Part shown: piece by piece, positions 35,001 to 45,348 of the stretch
How positions within the stretch are numbered: the stretch's first letter is position 1
Layout: the number at the start of each line of letters is the position of its first letter
Assembly (NCBI GenBank): GCA_005281725.1
Contig: SSBO01000012.1
Coordinates: 22,729,965 to 22,793,964 of the forward strand
Source of the DNA: Wuchereria bancrofti
Lineage: Eukaryota > Nematoda > Chromadorea > Rhabditida > Onchocercidae
Direction of reading: 5' to 3'
Length of the DNA: 64,000 nt
Program-made: the position numbers and the translations under genes
Notes under the pieces: model-generated
What the model saw: only the letters and a program-made list of their open reading frames with translations
What the model was told of the DNA's origin: nothing
Database searches by the model: none

Positions 35001-37993
35001 GCTAAATTTAAATTGATAAATATTTTAATATAATGATGAATAAAATCTAGAATTCTCAATCTCATCAATATATGGAAAAGTTCTTAATTAAATTTAATTT
35101 GATAAATATTTTGAATAAAATCTAAAAATTATTTAAAACTTATAAAAACCTGTAAAAACAAGTGGTGTAGGCATGTAAATACCAAAATCAGTTTTAGTAT
35201 TATCATCTGATGAGATTGGCAATTTTGATACTGCAACAATAACTGCAAATGCGCTATTTGCATTTGCAGTTAATGCTAAATTGCCTGTTGTTTGCAGCAC
35301 CAATAAATTACCATTTGGAAGCTAAAAAAAACTAGTTATTGTAATAGGTAAATTTTTAATTAATATTAATGAGATATTTCAATAAAACAAAATATTTTAT
35401 ATTGCAAATTAATTGTTTACTTACTTTCATGCCATATAGCACACTTAATTTGTTTATTCTACAACCTTACGATTATTTGTTATTGTTTATTACGCGTTTA
35501 TTTATTGCTACGACTGCTTATGATCGCATGTGATTGCTTATGATGTGATCAATGATCTTACGATTGTTTACAGTTATTTATGATTGCTTACGATTGCTTA
35601 TGATTATGGGTATGATGTGGTCGATGAAGATGATCTTATGATTGTCTACAATTACTTACGATTACTTATGACTTTGCTCATGATTGCTTACGACTGCTTA
35701 CGTTTACTTACGATTGCTTACGACTGCTTACGTTTACTTACGATTGCTTACGATTGCTTATGATTGCTTACGATTGCTTATGATTGCTTACGATTGTTTA
35801 CAGTTATTTATGATTGCTTACGATTGCTTATGATTATGGGTATGATGTGGTCAATGAAGATGATTTTATAATTGTTTACAATTACTTACGATTACATATG
35901 ACTTTGCTCATGATTGTTTACGACTGCTTATGTTTACTTACGATTGCTTACGATTGCTTATGATTGCTTACGATTGTTTACAGTTATTTATGATTGCTTA
36001 CTATTGTTTGCAGTTATTTATGATTGCTTACGATTGCTTATGATTATGGGTATGATGTGGTCGATGAAGATGATCTTATGATTGTTTACAATTACTTACG
36101 ATTACTTATGACTTTGCTCATGATTGCTTACGACTGTTTACGTTTACTTACGACTCCTTACAATTGCTTATGATTGTTTATGATTACTTATGATTGTTTA
36201 CAGTTATTTATAATTGCTTATGATTTTGGATATGATGTGGTCGATGAAGATGATCTTATGATTGTTTACAATTACTTACGATTACTTATGACTTTGCTCA
36301 TGATTGCTTACGATTGCTTATGATTGTTTACGATTGATTATGATTGCTTGCGATTTTGCTTACGATTCTGGCTTGCAAAAATGATATGATCGATCTTACG
36401 ATTATTTACGATGTAATCAATGAGGTAAAGTTTACTTTTGGTGAGAATGAATTGGACAATGGTTGTTTATTAACTTCTCCAGCTACAGTTATTTCCATAT
36501 TGTTTGATTGTGGCAAGAAATATACCATTGTAATGCCATTTTCAGCAGGTGCTGGCGCAGAAAATGAATATTTATTTGTTGCCATCGATAATGGTAATAC
36601 TATAATTAAATTTGATAGTTTAAACTTAATGGTAATACTATAATTAAATTTGATAGTTTAAACTTAACGGTAATACTATAATTAAATTTGATAGTTTAAA
36701 CTTAATGGTAATACTATAATTAAATTTGATAGTTTAAAGTTAATGGTAATACTATAATTAAATTTGATAGTTTAAATTTTATCAAATAATTAATTTCGTG
36801 CATTAATTGCTATCAATTCTTTTTTTTTCTATTTTTTTTTTTTGGAAATCATAGGAATTAACCAAAATTTCCAGTTGTAAAGTTCAGAAGAAGAAAAAAA
36901 TTGAAATTAAAAGAAATAAAAAAAAGGAATTTCAACCTGATTTAACATCTTAATACAAAATATTTTGCTGTATCATGTGAAGTGAATGTGACAATAGCAT
37001 GTGACACTAACCAAGAAAACTGTCACCAGCATCAGTAAGGTACCAATGTGACAGAACAGCAATAGGTAATTGTAATGAATTAATGTATATTCTGCTATCT
37101 GTGCATTCCAAAAAATTTTCAAAAATTGTACTTCTACAAGTATTTATAGACGAATCATTGAAATGTACCTAAAATACATTTGCACATTTTCTTCATATAT
37201 TTTTAACCTAAAATAATTATAAATAATAAAAAAAAAGATTTAACTTTTTTTTTTTTGCAATAATTTCATCTAAATAAATATATCTTATCACTTTGATTGT
37301 AATATTAATATAATAAAAACTGGAATTTCTCATATTAATAAGATAATAATTAGATAAGAATAAGCTTACATAGAATGACATTTAATTCATTTAAAAAAAA
37401 AAAATTTAATTCATTCTAAAATTAATTTAACTAAATATTTAAGCTTAAATTGAAAGAAGAAAAAAGAAGAAAAAAACTTACTTTAGCATAATTCATTGCT
37501 TCAATATTTACAGTAATTATTTGAGCATCGTCCAAAAAATGATTAGCATTTTTAACATTTTCAATTTTAACTGTTACTTGTTTACTATTTGGATTCATCA
37601 AGGTAACACTGATTGTTGGTTTTTCATTTTTATTTCCATTATTACTTGGGAAAAGTACAACAAAATTATAACCAAATGTTGCAGTGGTTGTAGATGATGA
37701 TTGAACATATAATTTACTATATGTTATCATTGCTATAAAATATTTCAATAATTTTTATTTTTTTTTTTTTTTAACCATTTAAACTTTTTTTTTTTAACAA
37801 ATAAAAAATAAAAAAGAAAAGTACAAAAAAAAAAAAAAACGGATAAATGAAATGTTCAATTTAAATTTCAAATATTTTACATGTTATAAAAATGTTAACA
37901 GTTTAATTGTTAATTTCACATTAATACATTTTATTTGAATTTTATAATGTAATTAATTAACTTACCCAAAATAAAAATAATTTTATGCCACAT
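32072..37993 (-). CDS. IgGFc-binding-type secreted protein (structure disrupted)
   Basis: Minus-strand exons from 5' to 3': 37966-37993, 37482-37732, 37012-37168 (broken), [next exon inverted, see 36425-36631], 35150-35321, 34049-34268, 33293-33437, 32772-32997, 32471-32539, 32072-32109. Exons 1-2 give a signal peptide (MWHKIIFILAMITYSKLYVQ) followed by GYNFVVLFP and a beta-rich region with SVTLMNPNSKQVTVKI, the start typical of nematode proteins with the IgGFc-binding N-terminal domain. Later pieces (PIAVLSHWY, LPNGNLLVLQTTGNLALTA, NSAFAVIVAV, AAYGFITAYN) fit the same family. The tail is Thr/Ser-rich. Family members are secreted; their function in nematodes is largely unknown. The gene may be a pseudogene or misassembled. 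The last two exons rest on phase only. Confidence 0.65.
33461..34040 (-). repeat. 145-bp intronic tandem array, 4 copies
   Basis: Copies start at about 33461, 33607, 33752 and 33897, each with tgtaaaatttaattgata, a TTTTAAATTGAATCTAAATC core and ttgaatttatacgaattata. They fill the whole intron between two exons of the IgGFc-type gene. The last copy is the most diverged. Confidence 0.85.
34262..35040 (-). repeat. 161-177-bp intronic tandem array, 5 copies
   Basis: Copies start at about 34262, 34423, 34584, 34761 and 34938 with attatttctattagattaat and share tcatatatatgtatatca and gataatgataataatt. The first copy overlaps the acceptor of the adjacent exon (TAATAG|AAATAATTTTC), so each unit carries a ready-made acceptor and a few exon bases. 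Confidence 0.85.
35445..36420. repeat. 12-bp TTACGATTGCTTA-type satellite with higher-order structure
   Basis: The interval is nearly all variants of tgattgctta[ct]g. Superimposed on it is a longer unit marked by tatgatgtgg tc[ga]atgaaga at about 35611, 35841, 36051 and 36231, giving a period of roughly 180-230 bp. It sits between two coding pieces of the IgGFc-type gene. Confidence 0.85.
36425..36631 (+). pseudogene. Inverted exon of the IgGFc-type gene
   Basis: A 69-codon open stretch on the plus strand contains ILFDCGKKYTIVMPFSAG and AENEYLFVAIDNGNTIIKF. This is the same beta-rich family style and fits directly before LPNGNLLVLQTTG of the minus-strand exon at 35150-35321. It is bounded by an AG (36423-36424) and a GTAATA donor, and both ends are phase 0, matching the phase-0 start of the next exon. 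It lies in the wrong orientation inside the gene, flanked by the 12-bp satellite and a 38-bp array. Either a real local inversion or an assembly error explains it. Confidence 0.65.
36593..36776 (+). repeat. 38-bp tandem repeat derived from an exon end, about 5 copies
   Basis: Units begin with ggtaatactataattaaatt at 36593, 36631, 36669, 36707 and 36745. The first is coding sequence of the inverted exon (G-N-T-I-I-K-F-D-S-L-N-L); the others follow its donor. The array thus started from the exon 3' end. Confidence 0.85.
37007..37168 (-). pseudogene. IgGFc-type gene exon 3 with a frame break
   Basis: Read on the minus strand from 37168, the frame gives VHFNDSSINTCRSTIFENFL, then SLQLPIAVLSHWYLTDAGDS, and stops at TAG 37009-37007. 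A second frame just beyond continues the family-like text LVSHAIVTFTSHDTAKYFVL to a stop. One base gained or two lost at the junction would explain this. A GTTAGT donor at the break is the alternative. A sequencing error cannot be excluded. Confidence 0.55.
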
Positions 37994-38392
37994 TATATAA
38001 ATTCAAATAGGTTTGTATGATAGGATGAAATTTTATTATGAAATGATAATGTTTGAATGATGATTAGTGAAGAGAGAGAAGAAAGAAGAAAAATGAAGGA
38101 AAAATTTCTTTTTTTACAATTCTTCTTTATCAAATGATTGACAAATAATTTTGCTCTCTTATCATTTTATCATTTCTAATCATTCTTACTTAAAAGCACT
38201 TTATCTGATTTGCTTGCAAATACAGTAATAGTTCAAATGCATATATATATTATGATAACAAAATTAGATTTCATCACTAATTAACTTTTTTTTTTTAATC
38301 TGTTTATTTCTATACTTTGCTTTTTCTTTTTTCTTATTATTATTTATTTATTCATCCTAAATGATAGAATTATTTTTGGTAGCAAAAAATAC
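37994..38392. other. Upstream region of the IgGFc-type gene
   Basis: This is 5' flank of the minus-strand gene. It contains a GA-rich stretch (about 38068-38105) and AT-rich sequence, with no supported coding region and no clear promoter motif. Confidence 0.4.
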
Positions 38393-38875
38393 AACCTTTT
38401 CTTATTCTTTTAATTATATTTAATTAATTGATAAATTCAATAAGATAATGGCCACAAATCAATTTTAAATATTATATAAATTATTTTTAACCTCTTCTTG
38501 TTCTTTTAATTATATTTAATTAATTGATAAATTCAATAAGATAATGGCCACAAATCAATTTTAAATATTATATTAAATTATTTTTAACCTTTTCTTATTC
38601 TTTTAATTATGTTTAATTAATTGATAAATTCAATAAGATAATGGTCACAAATCAATTTTAAATATTATATTAAATTATTTTTGACCTTTTCTTATTCTTT
38701 TAATTATATTTAACTAATTGATAAATTTAAAAGATAATGGTCACAAATCAATTTTAAATATTATATAAATTATTTTTAACCTTTTCTTATTCTTTTAATT
38801 ATATTTAATTAATTGATAAATTCAATAAGATAATGGCCACAAATCAATTTTAAATATTATATAAATTATTTTTGT
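38393..38875. repeat. 96-97-bp tandem array, 5 copies
   Basis: Copies begin with aaccttttcttattctttta at 38393, 38489, 38586, 38683 and 38779 and contain gataatgg[ct]cacaaatcaa. They differ from one another at only a few positions, so expansion was recent or is being homogenised. Confidence 0.9.
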
Positions 38876-41800
38876 TGCATTTGATACTTCTTTTCTCTCC
38901 ACAATTAATCACCTGTTTATTTTTATTTAGTTTTTATTTTATTTGGCAATAAAAATAGACAATATATCATTTTCAATTTTAAAGCTTGTCTTTTTAAAAA
39001 AAAAAAAGAAAAACTTGTCAGACAATAATATCATTTCCAATTTTGAAACTTAATAAAAAATTCCAGTTCAAAAATTTGAAAAAAAAAAATGATAGCGAGA
39101 AATTTTTCATACGATTGCAAAACAAATCGCATTCAAATATTTGTAACTTAACTATTGCAAAGTTCAAAAATATATTTATAATTTATATTTATAATATAAT
39201 TAGTTTATTAGTTTTCTTTTTAATAATAAATACAAAAAATTTGTCACAAAATAAATCGCAAAATTTTTCATATATTTTATGGCAGTTTTTTTTTTTCTTT
39301 AATGTTCAAAATGTTTATTTCTTTACAATTTTTATGCCAATTCATGATATATCAATGTTTTCAAGAATTAAATATTATTAAATCGCTATCATTTAACAAA
39401 ATGCTAATTGAATTTTTTTTTCTATGTTACATTTTATTGTCATTTTAATAAATTTTGTTATCCAATTTACTTTTTTATATCTTTTTAATAATCAACACAT
39501 AATGCTTGCTATTTGTTTGTTTATTTTCATTTTTTTTGATTATGCATAATGATAAGACAAAATGTGCAAAATCAAATGATTAATGATAAAATGTTAAGCT
39601 TTAAAATGATAATAAAATAGCTTAGTGATTGTTATTATAGCACAAATATCTTTATTTCACTTTCAAATTATACATCATTTTTTCTTCCTTCTTCTCAAAC
39701 CATTTCAATCAGCAAATGATTGAAATTAGTAACTTATACGATTGAAACAAATTGATATTTGTATTTTATCAATTAACTACTAAATTTATTAAATTTTTAA
39801 AAATTGACTACTAAATTTTGCCGTTAATTTGAAATGAATAATAATAATAATAATGATAATAGTAATAATAATAATAATGATAATAATAATGATAATAATA
39901 ATAATAATAAATGATTACATGAAAGTAAAATGTAACTCAATTAATTATATTTCATATTAAATCTTTATTTGTTAGTTAGTAATGCAAAAAAGAAAAAAAA
40001 TTCCTATTATTTTGCTTTTAATTTATTGAAATTTAATTTATGATAACAATTAATTATTTATGCATTGAATTGATCAGAAAATATCAAAATGTATGATAGA
40101 TTATAGATTGCATTTTATATTTGAATTGTAAAATGAAACTGATAAAGCAAAATTTAATCTTATTGTACTTTGGCATAAAATAAATGTTAAACAAGAAAGA
40201 AAAAAAAAAGGAACGAAAGAGAATGACAATAATATTTAAAAGTTTTGAAAGCAAATAATTCTGTTCTTTTTTTTTTTTTTTGACAACAAAACTTTTTGTT
40301 GCTAAAAATATTAAACGATAATGATAAGCTAAAATGTTTCTAAGGGAAAACAAAAAATGAAAATTTTATCAGTTTACATTTTTGACAATTAATTTAAATT
40401 TCTAATTTTTTGGGATGATTAAGATTAACAATCAAATTTAGCTTAATCATGTAATTATTACATCAGAGCTATGATGATAACATTTTGTTGAACATAAATT
40501 TTTTGATTATTCTAAATACTTAAATTTGAAAAAAAAAAATTCTTGTAAGTTAATTTTGATAAATTTGAACAATTCAAAATAAATTTACAAATAGCATCAA
40601 TGACACTGATGTTAAATGATCATTTCATGATCAGTTAGTAAGAAAAATAATCATAATTAATCAATTATTTTGATTCCCTTAACAATTTACAAAATGATAT
40701 CATAAATTGAAAATTGGAAATGAAAAAATTGGAATTGAAAATTTGAGCTTATCATTGCAAATAGTTCATATTTCATAAACTAATTAATGATTGTTATCAT
40801 AACTGGAACAGTCTCCGATAATACTTTTTTTTAAAAAAAAAAAGAACTTCCATTATTAGTTAAAAATTTTCATGAAAGTTTAAAATAACAGTAAAAAATG
40901 AAAATATTAAATTACAACAGACCTGAAATGAAAATATTAAATTACAACAGACCTGAAATGAAGTTGAAGCTTTTAGCTTTAAGCCTTTAGGCTTTATATT
41001 CAAAACTAATAATACTAATAATAATAATTCAAAACTAATAAAATATTAATTGAATCGCTTTTCCACTGAAACGTATTCATATTTTTTTTTTAAGAAAAAG
41101 AAAAAAATTGATTTAAGCATATTTTTGAGCAACAAATTATAACAATTAATTAATGAAAAAACAAAAAAAAAAAAAAGAAAGAATCATTTATTTATTTACC
41201 AAAAGTAATGTGAAATTATAAAAACAATCAAATTTATAATTGATTCAATTATACTGAAAACNNNNNNNNNNNNCTATTTGAACGGAAATTATTCAAATGA
41301 TCAATAATAATTAAAAAGTAGTAAAAACTTTCTAATTATTACTAAAAATATTATCAATTATTTATTAAATTTCAAATGTAGAAATTAAATGAAAAGATAA
41401 TTATTTGTAATGATAAAATACTTTATAATTTCTATCAAATATCATTTGATAATACATTGTTTATGTTTTTTTTTCTTTTTCAAAAAAAAAGAGAAAAAAA
41501 AAGTCTTTTCAATCTTCCAAGAAAAATCATATATTCATTTCAAGCAAGTATAAAAGTAATCAAATGATATTTTGAAAAAATAATAAAAAAATAATAAAAA
41601 AAAATGAAAAAATAAATAAATTGTTGTAAAGGTAAATTTGATTTAAAAAAAAAAAAAAACCCAACTATTAACATTGTAAATAAACTTTTTTTCTATATAT
41701 TTAACAATAAATTTTTTTTTCTATTCTTTTTGTAAATTTAAATGAATTAACTTTTTCTCTTCGTCTTTGCATTTTATAAAAGTATAAGTATGCAAATTTA

Positions 41801-43027
41801 ATTTTACAAATTTATGTTTAATTTTATAATTACTATTAAGAATATATGTCACTTTAGGTCAAGCTAGTACTAGTTTGTTTGGGTATCTTATTTAACTTTT
41901 TTTTAATTTTGTTTAATTTTACAACTGTTATGCTATAGATAAACATGTGCTATTATCATTGAATAATAAATTATTTTTCCTTAAAAAAAATAAATAAATA
42001 AATAAATTGTTGTAAAGGTAAATTTGATTTAAAAAAAAAAAAAATTTCGCGAAGTTATATGAAATTAGAGATGAAAAAAAAATTGTATTAAAAATTATAT
42101 GAAATCATTATCACATAATGATAAGAACGAAGTCAAGATAAAAGTGTAATATTTATTCATTAATATGAATTTAGTTCGTAGACTAAATTATCACATAATG
42201 ATAAGAGCGAAGTTTGCTTTATTAAATTTTAATTTTCACTTATATCAATTGTAAATGAAAATTTATAAATAAATTTATTACTATTTTATTACTTCTTACT
42301 TAATACTTTTACATATACATTCTTATTACTTACATATTTATATATTCTTATTACTTTAAAATATTCATGTCACTTTATTAATATCTTTATCTTTTCATTC
42401 ATTCCTTGTAATTTTTAAATTTCATCATGATTTATCATGATAATATATGTTTATTACTTGTTACTTATTGATACCTTTATATATTATTACTTATTACTTA
42501 TATATTTACATATTTCTATTACTTTAAAATATTCTTATTACTATTTACATATACATTACTTATATATTCTTATCACTTTATTAATATCTTTATCTTTTCG
42601 TTCACCTTTCTAAATTCAAAACTTCATCATTATAATTTAATATGACAGTATATGCATAAATGTTATGTAATATTTTTTGTTTTAATTTTTTTCTAATAAA
42701 TTTTATCAAATTATTTCTTGTCCAAATAATCAACAATATTAATGATAGATAAATTACATCATTAAATGTCCAAAGTTAGATAACTATTTTATGGTCATCT
42801 TTTTTCTATTTTATATATTGCTTATTTTAAACTTGAAATTTTTTTTAATTCATAATTGTTTTCTTGCCAATGAAGTTAAATTATTGGAATAATTCAATAA
42901 TCATTCATTAAAGTAACAAGTAACAAAGAGAACAGATATCCTTTAATCCAGATAAATTCTCAATAAATTTTTTCAGAGTTAATTGAGTAACAATTTGCGC
43001 TTATATATGGACGATTCTAGCATGGTC
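38876..43027. other. Gene-poor AT-rich region
   Basis: No supported gene. It contains a trinucleotide AAT/ATG tract (about 39838-39909), a 30-bp direct repeat with taaattacaacagacctg (40896-40955), a 12-N gap (41262-41273), and two copies of aataaattgttgtaaaggta (41614 and 42000 areas). Open frames here are low complexity. Confidence 0.6.
41262..41273. other. Assembly gap (12 N)
   Basis: Unlike the other three gaps, the flanks of this one do not repeat each other, so some sequence is probably missing. Confidence 0.95.
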
Positions 43028-44005
43028 AATATTTACTTTCAGGTATGATTGACATCTGACCAACCTGATTCAATGTCGATCAATACTTAATTACAGGTAT
43101 GATTGACATCCGACCAACCTAATTTAATATCGATCAATAGTTACTTTGAGGTGTGATTGACATCAGACCAACCTAATTTAATGTCGATCAATACTTAATT
43201 ACAGGTATGATCGACATCTACAGGTATGATCGACATCTGACCAGCCTGATTTAATGTCGATCAATACTTAATTACAGGTATGATTGACATCCGACCAACC
43301 TAATTTAATGTCGACCAATACTTACTTTCAGGTGTGATTGACATCCGACCAACCTAATTTAATATCGATCAATAGTTACTTTGAGGTGCGATTGACATCC
43401 GACCAACCTAATTTAATGTCGATCAGTACTTACTTTCAGGTGTGATTGACATCCGACCAACCTAATTTAATGTCGATCAATACTTAATTACAGGTGTGAT
43501 TGACATCCGACCAACCTAATTTAATGTCGATCAGTACTTACTTTCAGGTGTGATTGACATCTGACCAACCTAACTTAGTGTCGATCAGTACTTACTTTCA
43601 GGTGTGATTGACATTCGACCAACCTAATTTAATGTCGATCAGTACTTACTTTCAGGTGTGATTGACATCTGACCAACCTAACTTAGTGTCGATCAGTACT
43701 TACTTTCAGGTGTGATTGACATTCGACCAACCTAATTTAATGTCGATCAATACTTACTTTCAGGTGTGGTTGACATTCGACCAACCTAATTTAGTGTCAA
43801 CCAATACTTAATTACAGGTGTGATTGACATTCGACCAACCTAATTTAATGTCGATCAATACTTTCAGGTGTGATTGACATTCGACCAACCTAATTTAATG
43901 TCGATCAATACTTACTTTCAGGTGTGGTTGACATTCGACCAACCTAATTTAGTATCAACCAATACTTAATTACAGGTATGACTGACATCTGACCAACCTA
44001 ATTTA
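43028..44005. repeat. 54-bp minisatellite, about 18 copies, with hairpin arms
   Basis: The unit reads aggtgtgattgacatccgac, then caacctaatttaatgtcgat, then caatacttactttc (or ttaattac). Each unit contains arms TGATTGACAT and ATGTCGATCA that can pair (one G-T) around a 17-base loop. One unit is truncated at about 43206-43217 and one is short at about 43860. Two copies carry changes in both arms that keep pairing. It is a tandem array without unique spacers, so it is not a CRISPR. Confidence 0.9.
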
Positions 44006-44083
44006 TCGTCCACTTTTCAATGATTATTTTTGAGCTAGAAAAATGAGGTAAAATCATTAATGCTACAAATTTTTCAGGCGTAT

Positions 44084-44116
44084 GCCATTCCATCCCATCC
44101 CATCCCATCCCATCCA
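44084..44116 (-). other. Candidate G-quadruplex (GGGAT repeats on the minus strand)
   Basis: Four CCC tracts at 44094-44096, 44099-44101, 44104-44106 and 44109-44111 are separated by AT. On the minus strand this is four G3 runs with 2-base loops, a canonical quadruplex pattern in otherwise AT-rich DNA. Confidence 0.7.
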
Positions 44117-45341
44117 TTCCATTTATCTCTTTTCCCTCTTTTTTTTTTACCCATCTCTTTTTACCCGCCTCTCTACATTCCTTTTCCCTCCTCTCCAAAA
44201 AAAAAAAAAAAAAAAAAAAAAAATGTTATAGCTGCTACTGCTATACATTCACTCATTCCCCCATTTTGCCTGCCCATATCAACCCGACCTTTTCTTCTTC
44301 CCTCTTCCCCCGTTCATCAATACCAACCACATCAATCAGCTACGATGCAAGGTGGTAACGGATGGATGATAGCTCCACTCTCTCTTTGCTCCCTCCTTTT
44401 CTTTCCACATTTTATCGATCTTTTTATCCCCATTCATTCCAACAATTTACACATACACACACACACACACACATACACACAGTTACCCTACCCATAACAC
44501 TTCTTCTTACCCTGAGAATTATTGATCATTTTGATATATGAATGCATTCCTCGTCAGTTCCTTTCATCGATTATTTCAGCCAAATAATTTTGCTAGCACC
44601 AATCAATATCTTTTCCCCCAAACTATTATGGGCAATTTTTTCTTTTTTCAATTTGTCCAAATAACATTTTTATCTATCGATTAGCCAATTTGTTAATATC
44701 GTCACTACTGTCCCATATTAGTTAGCCATAGTTTTTTTACAATTTCTTTTATTGCTGCTAATTTTGGTTGGTTCACTATGGCTATAGCCAATAACATCAT
44801 TGAAAGTTTTTGAAATGTGATATAGTTCTTCATCAGGATACGAGGTCATAGTTCACATTTAGGTTATAAAAATGAGAATAGAGAAATATTAGTATTGCAA
44901 AAATACTGTCAAGGTAATCTTTTGATGTCAAAGGTCAGCAACATCTATGAGGAATATTATTAGTGAAAAGTAAAACACTACATTTTATAACATTTCCGGA
45001 AAATGAATTGATTATCAGTGGATCATTCCTGTTTAGCTATTCGATATATATTTGATTCATTTATGTAGGACAGAATGTTTTTTTTTTTCGATGATCTAAC
45101 TGTATTTCAAAAGGATTTTCAACATATTACAAATTAATGAAATTTAATATATTATCTACAAATGCTTCTATTTTAGTTATTTATGGAATGAATTCATTTG
45201 CTTAACGTAACTTTAAGTTGTGTCTAAGATTTTCTTCATCTTTTATTGCTTAATTCACAACGTATTAAATGTTTGATAACTTCCGGCTGATTATTTATAC
45301 TGTTATGTTAGCATATTGATAAGTAAAAGTTTGGTTTTTAA
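44117..45341. other. Low-complexity to non-coding flank of the BED gene
   Basis: C/T-rich sequence, an A tract (about 44197-44222) and a CA microsatellite (about 44450-44482), then ordinary intergenic DNA. The 145-codon open frame across 44060-44497 is Pro/Ser/His low complexity and I do not call it. Upstream control of the gene at 45349 presumably lies here; no motif is recognised. Confidence 0.5.
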
Positions 45342-45348
45342 GGAAATA

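Noticed and set aside
43028..44005. CRISPR-like regular repeats
   Set aside because: Units abut one another with no unique spacers; it is an ordinary minisatellite in a eukaryotic genome.
44060..44497. 145-codon plus-strand open frame
   Set aside because: Pro/Ser/His low complexity over microsatellites and a poly-A tract, with no splice or domain support.
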